A model generated the notes under the pieces. The model saw only the letters and a program-made list of their open reading frames with translations, had not been told where the DNA came from and did not search any database. Positions 58,325 to 64,000 of a stretch of DNA of 64,000 bases are shown one piece after another. Every line of letters starts with the position of its first letter. The stretch's first letter is position 1. The stretch spans positions 6,292,029 to 6,356,028 of the forward strand of contig NZ_KI912266.1 of the NCBI RefSeq assembly GCF_000235425.2, written 5' to 3'. Source of the DNA: Pseudofrankia saprophytica (GTDB taxonomy: Bacteria > Actinomycetota > Actinomycetes > Frankiales > Frankiaceae). Both the position numbers and the translations under genes were made by a program.

Positions 58325-59758
58325 ATGGGCGCGCGAACCGGCAAGGAGTTCCTCGAGGGGCTGGTGGACGACCGCGAGGTCTGGCTGGACGGCGAACGAG
58401 TGGCCGACGTGACCGCGCATCCGCGGACCGCCGGCGCCGCCAGGACCCTCGCGGGCCTGTTCGACCTGCAGCACGAGCGGCCCGACCAGTTCCTGGCCGT
58501 GGAGCCGGAGAGCGGGGAGACGGTCGCGGTCACGCACCTGATCCCCCGCTCGGCCGCGGACCTGGCCCGCCGGCACGAGGCGATCGCCGGCATCGCCCGG
58601 CGCACCCTGGGGCTGATGGGCCGCAGCCCCGACTACCTCAACGTCACGCTCGCCGGCTTCGCCGGGCGTCCGGACGTGTTCAGGCGCGGCGGCAACGACG
58701 AGGGCACCGCCAACCTGCTCGCGTACCACCGTCAGGTCATGCGCGACGACCTTGCGCTGACCCACGCGATTGTCAACCCGACCGTCGACCGGTCGATGCC
58801 GGAGACCGCGGCCGGCGGCGGCGAGATCGTCGTCCACAAGGTGGCCGACACCTCGGAAGGGATCGTGGTGCGCGGCGCCCGGGCGCTGGCGACCCTCGCG
58901 CCGTTCGCCGACGAGATCTTCGTCTATCCCGGCTACCCGCTGGCCGAGGGCGACGAGCGCTACGCCGTGATCTTCGCCATCCCGATGTCCACGCCGGGCC
59001 TGAAGGTGCTCTGCCGGGACAGCTACTCCTCGACGGCGCCGGCGGCCGACGCGCCCCTGTCGAGCCGGTTCGACGAGCAGGACGCCGTCATCGTCTTCGA
59101 CGACGTCGAGGTGCCGCGCCACCGCGTCTTCCTCGACGGCGACGTGGACCTCTACAACCGCGTCATGCAGCGGTCCGGCTGGACCGCCAACGTCATGCAG
59201 CAGACGACGATCCGGGCCGTCTCGAAGCTCCAGTTCGCCTGGGAGCTCGCGACCAGGATGGCCGGGGCCGTCAACAACACCAGCCCCGCGGCCGTTGAGA
59301 TGCTCGGCGAGATCTGGAGCTACCTGGAGCTGACCCGGTCGACGCTGACCGCCGCGGAGGCCGGCGCCCACGAGTGGGGGTCGGGAACCTGGTTCTGCGC
59401 CGAGCCGCCGTTCGCGGCCCTGCGCCCCACGCTGCCCCGCTGGTTCCCCAGGGTGACCGAGATCATCAAGCTGCTGGGGAGCCACAGCCTGCTGGCCACC
59501 CCGACCCAGGCCGAGCTGGCGAACCCGCTGCTGCGCCCGCTGGTGGACCGCTACTACCAGGGCGCGAACGGCCTGCCCGCCGACGAGCGGACGGCGCTGT
59601 TCCGGCTGGCCTGGGACTTCGTCGGCACCAGCCTGGCGGGCCGCTCCGACCTGTACGAGCGGTTCTACCTCGGCTCGCCGGGCCGTTTCCTGCAGCTCGC
59701 CCAGCGCCAGGCGGCCCGCGGCGCCGACTTCGCCCTGGTCGACTCGGTCCTGTCCTGA
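58325..59758 (+). CDS. HpaB-family flavin-dependent aromatic hydroxylase
   Basis: 477-residue protein of the 4-hydroxyphenylacetate 3-monooxygenase oxygenase family, which uses FADH2 and oxygen to place a hydroxyl ortho to a phenol. Blocks seen are 'YLNVTLAGFAGRPDVF', 'DLALTHAIVNPTVDRS', 'RFDEQDAVIVFDDVEVPRHR' and 'IIKLLGSHSLLATPTQAELA'. The Cys/His set of the related 4-hydroxybutyryl-CoA dehydratase is absent, so a hydroxylase is favoured. No HpaC reductase is adjacent. It starts 35 bp after E2 in the same direction and so probably hydroxylates the 4-hydroxyphenylacetyl product of the upstream enzymes. GGACGAGG lies before ATG 58325. Confidence 0.88.
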   Translation: MGARTGKEFLEGLVDDREVWLDGERVADVTAHPRTAGAARTLAGLFDLQHERPDQFLAVEPESGETVAVTHLIPRSAADLARRHEAIAGIARRTLGLMGRSPDYLNVTLAGFAGRPDVFRRGGNDEGTANLLAYHRQVMRDDLALTHAIVNPTVDRSMPETAAGGGEIVVHKVADTSEGIVVRGARALATLAPFADEIFVYPGYPLAEGDERYAVIFAIPMSTPGLKVLCRDSYSSTAPAADAPLSSRFDEQDAVIVFDDVEVPRHRVFLDGDVDLYNRVMQRSGWTANVMQQTTIRAVSKLQFAWELATRMAGAVNNTSPAAVEMLGEIWSYLELTRSTLTAAEAGAHEWGSGTWFCAEPPFAALRPTLPRWFPRVTEIIKLLGSHSLLATPTQAELANPLLRPLVDRYYQGANGLPADERTALFRLAWDFVGTSLAGRSDLYERFYLGSPGRFLQLAQRQAARGADFALVDSVLS

Positions 59759-60004
59759 TCCTCGCCGCCCGAACGCCCGTACGGCCGCCGGGGAGGGCTG
59801 AGCATTCCCCGAACGTGACCTGCACGCTCCCGGTCCGCCCGACGTGTCTCGGTCGACCCGGTCAGCCACACACGGTGTCGAGGCATGTACGGCTGAGCGG
59901 GCCGTAGACCGCCGAAAGCAGCCCGACGGGTATGGCGGACCACAGCCCGATCCGCCCGCCACCCAGATGACCTCCCCCCGCGGCACCAGCAGACCTCGAA
60001 GCGC

Positions 60005-60104
60005 GGCATCTGACCGCGTCTATAGACACGCCCAGATGCCACAGTTCACCCGAGGATGATCGGACTGTGGCATCTGAGCGTGTCTATCGGCACGCTGACG
60101 TGCC
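60005..60104. repeat. Pair of 36-bp REP-like palindromic units
   Basis: Copy 1 (60005-60040) runs from GGCATCTG to CAGATGCC with TCTATAGA at its centre. Copy 2 (60069-60104) begins GGCATCTG, contains AGCGTG/CACGCT arms and ends GTGCC. CCACAGT (60039-60045) and ACTGTGG (60064-60070) pair across the 18-bp gap between the copies. Confidence 0.7.
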
Positions 60105-60133
60105 ACGGTTCGGCGATGGGGCGGGTGCCGCGG

Positions 60134-60185
60134 GTGATCGGGCGGAGTCTCAGGCGCCAGGAATGCGGAGACTCCGCCCGATCAC
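60134..60185. terminator. 18-bp perfect hairpin, possible bidirectional terminator
   Basis: GTGATCGGGCGGAGTCTC (60134-60151) and its exact reverse complement (60168-60185) enclose a 16-base loop. It lies between the convergent HpaB operon and the SMR gene and could terminate both. There is no T-tract, so a mobile-element end is an alternative. Confidence 0.55.
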
Positions 60186-60511
60186 GTAGTGGTGGGCGAC
60201 GCGCCCGCGGGCTGGCGGGCACCGCCGCCCCCGAGCCGCGGCGGTGCCCCCCAGCGGCGCGCTTCCCGCTCGCGGCCTGAGCAGGAAGCACGCTGCCATG
60301 TCGGACGCCACCGCCTGGCGAGACGTTGCGCGATCGATCGGTCCAGTCCGGACCAATCCAGGCTGGACCGAGCCGAGCCGGATCAACCACAGCGGGCCTG
60401 GCCAAAGCCAACCGAGCCAGATCGAGCCGGATCGGAGCGACAACGACGGCGAACCGCCGGTATCGCTCGCGCGGCGGACGTGCCAGTGAGCGATGCCGGC
60501 GAGAGCGGGAC

Positions 60512-60838
60512 TCAGCGGTGGCTGCCACCGAGCTGAAGACCGATGACGCCGAGGATGATGAAGGCGAGGCCGCCGGCCTTGAGGACGGTCATCTCCTCTT
60601 TGAAAGCCAGCACGCCGATGACGGCGACGATCGCGGTACCGACGCCGGACCAGATGGCGTACGCGACCGCGAGCGAGATCGTGCGCAGCGCCCGGGAGAG
60701 CAGGTAGAACGACACCGGGTAGCAGGTCGCGACCACCAGGGTCGGCCAGAGTTTGGTGAAGCCGTTGGACTGGCGCAGCGCCGTCGTCGCCACGATCTCC
60801 AGCCCGATGGCCAGGGCAAGCTGCAGGGCCGCGATCAC
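60512..60838 (-). CDS. Small multidrug resistance (SMR/EmrE-type) efflux protein
   Basis: 108-residue four-helix membrane protein that works as a dimer, exchanging protons for cationic drugs. The essential glutamate is in the first helix ('LALAIGLEIVATTALRQSNG'). 'FTKLWPTLVVATCYPVSFYL' and 'AVAYAIWSGVGTAIVAVIGV' match EmrE/Qac proteins rather than the guanidinium-specific Gdx group. GTG 60838 has AGGG upstream. A terminator separates it from the AIM24 operon upstream, and no ykkC-type riboswitch is seen. Confidence 0.92.
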   Translation of the reverse strand: MIAALQLALAIGLEIVATTALRQSNGFTKLWPTLVVATCYPVSFYLLSRALRTISLAVAYAIWSGVGTAIVAVIGVLAFKEEMTVLKAGGLAFIILGVIGLQLGGSHR

Positions 60839-60910
60839 TAGCCGACCCTAGCCGGCAAACATGCTGGTCGCGGGCGGCATTTCGGCCATGTCACGCGGCA
60901 TTCAGCCGAC

Positions 60911-60944
60911 GTCCTCGCGACCGCCGGGACGCGGTCGCGAGGAC
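60911..60944 (-). terminator. Hairpin terminator of the AIM24 operon
   Basis: GTCCTCGCGACCG (60911-60923) pairs perfectly with CGGTCGCGAGGAC (60932-60944) around an 8-base loop, 12 bp beyond the stop codon of the last AIM24 gene. Confidence 0.8.
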
Positions 60945-60955
60945 GGCCGGGACGG

Positions 60956-62092
60956 TTACCAGGGGCGACCGCCGGGCCCACCGGGCTGCCCGAACAAGCC
61001 GCCGAGAGCGCCGCCAAAGCCGCCCTGCAGATGGCCGGGCTGGCCGGAGCCGTGCGGGTTGCCCTGCCCGCCGAGCCGGTTGCCGGCGAAGCCGCCCTGG
61101 CCGACGCCGAACAGGCCGGCCGCGCCGCCGCCGGACAACGCCTGGTACGGCGGCAGCAGCTCACTCGGCTGAATGATCGCGTAACCATCGCCAGCGAACG
61201 ACATCTGCCAGCTCTCGCCCGTGTTGCCGCGCGGCTTCCACGCCGACGAGGACGTCACGGCGGCCTCCATGGAGACCTGCAGACCGCTCGACCAGCCGAC
61301 GACCGCGTCCGCGTCGGCGAAGTAGTAGTTCTGCGGCGTGACCCGCATGACCAGCGGCGCGCCGGTGGTGCACAGCGCGACCTTGCCTGAGCCGGTCAGC
61401 TCGACCTGGTAGCTGCCGACGCCCGCGATGCCGACGTCGCTCTGGATCCGGACGATGTTCCAGTTCAGGCTCATGTCGAAGGCGAGCACGTTGCGCCCGT
61501 CGATGGTCACGCCGTCGCGGCCGTCCAGGTCGAGCAGGAAGATGTCCTGCGCCTGGTAGGCGAGGAAGACGCTGCCCGCGCCGGACACCTTCATCAGATG
61601 CAGGCCTTCGCCGTCGCCGAAGAGGTGGCTGAAGTGCCCGGCCCAGCCCTCCCACTGCCCGTCGAACTGGGCGGCGCCCTGGTAGGCGACCATCGAGCCG
61701 GCGCGCGCGAAGAACTCGCGCATGCCCTGGGCGCCGAGCGTCGCCTTGAGCATCTTGCCGTTCTGCAGCGTGAACCGCTCGCCGCTGGCCACCTCGGGGT
61801 TGTCGAGCAGCGAGCTGCGGATCCCGGCGCTCGGGTTGCCGCCCGGCATGCCACCCATCCCGGCCGGCGGGGGCGGCATGCCGGGGGGCATGCCGCCTGG
61901 CGGCGGTGGCATGCCCGGAGGCATCCCACCTGGCGGCGGCGGGAAGCCAGCGCCAGGGGGCGGCGGGTAGCCACCTGGCTGAGGCGGATAGCCGCCACCG
62001 GGCGGCGGCGGGTAGCCACCTGGCTGAGGCGGATAGCCCCCTCCGGGGGGCGGCGGGTAGCCGTGGCCGGGCGGCGGCGGTGGGTAGCTCAT
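60956..62092 (-). CDS. AIM24-family protein with Pro/Gly-rich N-terminus
   Basis: 378-residue protein. The first 95 residues are Pro/Gly/Tyr repeats of the type 'GGGYPPQPGGYPPPP', then 'GGMPPGMPPPP'. An AIM24 (TraB-like beta-roll) domain follows at about 105-320: 'LKATLGAQGMREFFARAGSM', 'SGAGSVFLAYQAQDIFLLDL', 'GVTIDGRNVLAFDMSLNWNI' and 'MRVTPQNYYFADADAVVGWS'. The Gly-rich tail ends in 'GGRPW'. Bacterial AIM24 proteins co-occur with TerD proteins in stress systems; the molecular role is unknown. ATG 62092 has GGAAGGA upstream. It is the last gene of a three-gene AIM24 operon. Confidence 0.87.
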   Translation of the reverse strand: MSYPPPPPGHGYPPPPGGGYPPQPGGYPPPPGGGYPPQPGGYPPPPGAGFPPPPGGMPPGMPPPPGGMPPGMPPPPAGMGGMPGGNPSAGIRSSLLDNPEVASGERFTLQNGKMLKATLGAQGMREFFARAGSMVAYQGAAQFDGQWEGWAGHFSHLFGDGEGLHLMKVSGAGSVFLAYQAQDIFLLDLDGRDGVTIDGRNVLAFDMSLNWNIVRIQSDVGIAGVGSYQVELTGSGKVALCTTGAPLVMRVTPQNYYFADADAVVGWSSGLQVSMEAAVTSSSAWKPRGNTGESWQMSFAGDGYAIIQPSELLPPYQALSGGGAAGLFGVGQGGFAGNRLGGQGNPHGSGQPGHLQGGFGGALGGLFGQPGGPGGRPW

Positions 62093-62157
62093 GACGTCGT
62101 CCTTCCAGCCACGGCGGGGCCAGCGGCGGACCTGCTGACGGTGGGCGGCACGGGTCG

Positions 62158-62850
62158 TCAGCCCCGGACCGCGAAGTTCGGGCGCTCGTCCTCGCTCGGC
62201 TGCACGACGACGAAGCCCTGGCCGTGGAAGCCGAGCTGGAACGCCTCGCCGGAGCCGCGGCCGAACATGCTGCCGAAGCCGGCGGTGCGCCGCTTTTCGA
62301 TGCTCAGGCCCTCGGTGTAGGCGACCAGCGCGTCGGTGTCGACGAAGGTCGGCGCCTCGCGGGTGTCAAGCATGATCGGGTTGCCCTTGGAGACCATCGC
62401 GACCCAGCCCGCGCCCTGGGTGTTGTTGCGGATGACCACGTTGAACATGCCCATGCCCGACAGCATGGTCACGCCCTTCACCCGCTCGATCCCCCACTGC
62501 AGGCTGGCGTCGAACGCGAGGATGTTCTTGCCGTTTACCGACACGGCCTCACCCGGGGTGAGCTGCAGGACGATGACGTCCTTGCCGTAGTCGGCGAGGT
62601 AGAGCAGGCCCTGGCCGCGCGCCGTCATCAGCGGCACACCCTCGCCGGTGGCCCAGCTGGAGGCCAGCCGGCGCACCTCCGGCGGCTGCGGGTCGAACTC
62701 GATCAGGCCCTCGTAGCCGATCATCGAGCCGGACCGCGCGAACAGGTCGAAGCCCGGCCACATGACCACCTTGGCGATCTTCGACCCGTGCTTGCTCATC
62801 CGGTCCATGACCGGGGTCGGGCCGTAGTGCTGAATCAGCTGTCCCTGCAC
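62158..62850 (-). CDS. AIM24-family protein
   Basis: 230-residue protein consisting almost only of an AIM24 domain: 'HGSKIAKVVMWPGFDLFARS', 'GQGLLYLADYGKDVIVLQLT', 'VSVNGKNILAFDASLQWGIE' and 'FQLGFHGQGFVVVQPSE'. GTG 62850 is preferred because GAGGAG lies just upstream and the family's N-terminus then fits ('QGQLIQHYGPTPVMDRM'). GTG 62898 would add 16 acidic residues. It is the middle gene of the operon, 65 bp before the third gene. Confidence 0.87.
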   Translation of the reverse strand: MQGQLIQHYGPTPVMDRMSKHGSKIAKVVMWPGFDLFARSGSMIGYEGLIEFDPQPPEVRRLASSWATGEGVPLMTARGQGLLYLADYGKDVIVLQLTPGEAVSVNGKNILAFDASLQWGIERVKGVTMLSGMGMFNVVIRNNTQGAGWVAMVSKGNPIMLDTREAPTFVDTDALVAYTEGLSIEKRRTAGFGSMFGRGSGEAFQLGFHGQGFVVVQPSEDERPNFAVRG

Positions 62851-62922
62851 CGCGGGCTCCTCGTCTGCGTCTGCGCCGCCCGCGTCATCGCGGGACACCT
62901 ACGGGTCTCGGCCATCGCGGGC

Positions 62923-64000
62923 TCACACCTCGTACGGCTGGACGACGATGAAGTGGCCGCCGCCCATCCCCTGGAACTGCAGGTTGTGGGACTCGCCGCT
63001 GGCCGTGTGGTAGACCTGCCGCGAGATCCGGACCTGCGACGACACGCTGACGCGCATCCCGACGGTCCAGGCGACCAGCGCGTTGATGTCCCCGAACGTC
63101 GGCCCCTGCACGGGCAGCGTCATCGGCGTGCCCTTCGTCATCACGACGATGGTGCCCGGGCCGGACATCTCGAAATGGAAGATGCCGCCGCCCGGGATGC
63201 CGGCGCTCTCGATCCGCTTGACCTCGCTGGTGATCGTCGCGTCGAAGGCCAGCACGTTCTTGGTGTTGACGCACAGCTTCTGGCCGGGGCCGAGCTCGAC
63301 GATGTGCAGGTCGGACGCGTCCTGGGCGAGGAACACCTCGCCTTGGCCCTTGCAGGTCATGAGCTTCAGGCCCTGCCCGGTGAGCTTCTCCTCGATCATC
63401 CCGCGCAGGCCGCGGCTCTTGTAGTCGAACTCGATGTTGCCCTGGTAGGCGACCATCGCGCCCCGCAATGCCATCGCGTCCTCGCCGAGGCGGACCTTGA
63501 CCAGCTTGCTGTTCTGCTGCACCCAGCGGCCCTGTGCCTGGTTCTCGGCATACGAGGTGAGGCTCGCCATCGCGCCCGGCGGCACCGGCTGCGCCTGCGA
63601 CGGCGGTGGCTCCTTGTACAGGTTCACCAGCGGCGACGCGGCGCCGGCCGCCGCGGCCGGCGGCTGGCCATAGCCCGGCGCCTGGGGCGCGGCGGGTGCC
63701 GGCGGGCGCGCGGCCGGTCCACCGGGGGGCGGCGCGAAGCCACCAGCCGGAGCGGGCGGCGGGGCGAAGCCACCGGCCGGAGCGGGGGGCGGCGGGGCGA
63801 AGCCACCCGCCGCCGGCGCGGGCGGCGGCGCGGGCGCCGGGTCCTCGACCTCGCCGCCGAAGGAACGGATGAGCTCCGCGAGCCCGCCGGCGAAGCCCTG
63901 CCCGTTCGCGGTGACCCGCCAGACGCCCTTGCGGTACACGTCGCCGATCATGACGGCGCGCTCGGAGGTGAAGTCGGCCCCGGTGAACGGGTACCGCATC
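62923..64000 (-). CDS. TerD-AIM24 fusion protein (N-terminus outside window)
   Basis: Partial, 359 codons seen. Residues near the window edge are the end of a TerD domain ('RAVMIGDVYRKGVWRVTANG', 'QGFAGGLAELIRSFGGEVED'), a calcium-binding fold of the tellurite/stress-resistance system. A Pro/Ala linker of about 90 residues with repeated 'APAGGFAPPP' units follows. A complete AIM24 domain then closes the protein ('NSKLVKVRLGEDAMALRGAM', 'VNTKNVLAFDATITSEVKRI', 'GGGHFIVVQPYEV'). The ATG at 63999 is inside the TerD domain, so the real start lies beyond the window. It is first of three AIM24 genes and physically links TerD to AIM24. Confidence 0.88.
   Translation of the reverse strand, partial: MRYPFTGADFTSERAVMIGDVYRKGVWRVTANGQGFAGGLAELIRSFGGEVEDPAPAPPPAPAAGGFAPPPPAPAGGFAPPPAPAGGFAPPPGGPAARPPAPAAPQAPGYGQPPAAAAGAASPLVNLYKEPPPSQAQPVPPGAMASLTSYAENQAQGRWVQQNSKLVKVRLGEDAMALRGAMVAYQGNIEFDYKSRGLRGMIEEKLTGQGLKLMTCKGQGEVFLAQDASDLHIVELGPGQKLCVNTKNVLAFDATITSEVKRIESAGIPGGGIFHFEMSGPGTIVVMTKGTPMTLPVQGPTFGDINALVAWTVGMRVSVSSQVRISRQVYHTASGESHNLQFQGMGGGHFIVVQPYEV

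Larger units (their letters stand above)
59759..60511. other. Intergenic region with palindromic repeats
   Basis: 753 bp between convergent transcripts. It holds two REP-like palindromic units (60005-60104) and a long perfect hairpin (60134-60185). The stretch 60300-60500 is rich in short CCGAGCC/GGATC-type repeats. Small frames there (for example ATG 60298) are not convincing. Confidence 0.5.

Noticed and set aside
58325-59758. 4-hydroxybutyryl-CoA dehydratase identity for the HpaB-family protein
   Set aside because: The iron-sulfur ligands of that enzyme (a CxxxC pair plus His and Cys) are not present; only two scattered cysteines are seen.
58175-59986. Minus-strand open frame of about 600 codons opposite HpaB
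   Set aside because: No domain similarity and Arg/Gln/Gly-rich; the plus-strand HpaB-family protein explains the coding signal.
60839-60955. Guanidine (ykkC or mini-ykkC) riboswitch before the SMR gene
   Set aside because: The region has a terminator hairpin but no paired ACGR-loop stems, and the protein is EmrE-like rather than Gdx-like.
1-64000. tRNA, rRNA or CRISPR loci
   Set aside because: I looked for cloverleaf-like stems with TTCGA loops and for regularly spaced direct repeats and found none that hold up.

Overview
The window is very GC-rich, densely coded DNA from an actinomycete. GTG/TTG starts, ATGA/GTGA stop-start overlaps, four F420/FMN-type luciferase-like monooxygenases, WS/DGAT acyltransferases, TerD/AIM24 proteins and many TetR, MarR, LysR and HxlR regulators all fit. 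A Frankia-like or other plant- or soil-associated actinomycete is plausible, helped by a secreted expansin and a mannanase-like hydrolase, but no rRNA or tRNA gene is present to fix the genus. I see no CRISPR array, intact insertion sequence or prophage.

Layout. 1-10 kb: SDR/XRE pair, FMN reductase, expansin lipoprotein, stand-alone Clp-N protein, 2-hydroxyacid dehydrogenase, membrane acyltransferase and GH26-like lipoprotein. 10-14.3 kb: a damaged two-component locus in which one histidine kinase is fused out of frame to the stump of its response regulator, facing a second kinase that lacks the phospho-acceptor histidine. 14.5-24.8 kb: redox enzymes alternating with regulators, interrupted by head-to-head gene stumps at about 10.05, 19.82 and 24.42 kb that look like deletion scars. 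24.8-31 kb: a SigE-type sigma factor with two duplicated membrane sensors, a Fic protein, an SsuD-like monooxygenase and a 15-cysteine copper-binding protein. 31-49 kb: more oxidoreductase/regulator pairs, several with well-formed operators, a GGDEF protein with a degenerate EAL domain, hemerythrin, peroxiredoxin, a beta-helix lipoprotein and an MFS exporter. 49.4-59.8 kb: two divergent WS/DGAT acyltransferases. The right-hand one leads an operon with a prephenate dehydrogenase, 2-oxoacid dehydrogenase E1alpha, E1beta and E2, and an HpaB-family aromatic hydroxylase. 60.5-64 kb: an SMR pump and a three-gene AIM24 operon whose first gene is a TerD-AIM24 fusion running off the window edge.

The most interesting system is the 51.8-59.8 kb operon. 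Read as a pathway, prephenate would become 4-hydroxyphenylpyruvate (TyrA), then 4-hydroxyphenylacetyl-CoA (E1/E2 with a shared E3), then be ortho-hydroxylated (HpaB-like) and esterified to an alcohol or lipid (WS/DGAT). The neighbouring MFS protein could export the product. This pathway is inferred from families and gene order; no product is known to me.

Starts were chosen from Shine-Dalgarno spacing, stop-start coupling and family N-termini. Uncertain ones are flagged.
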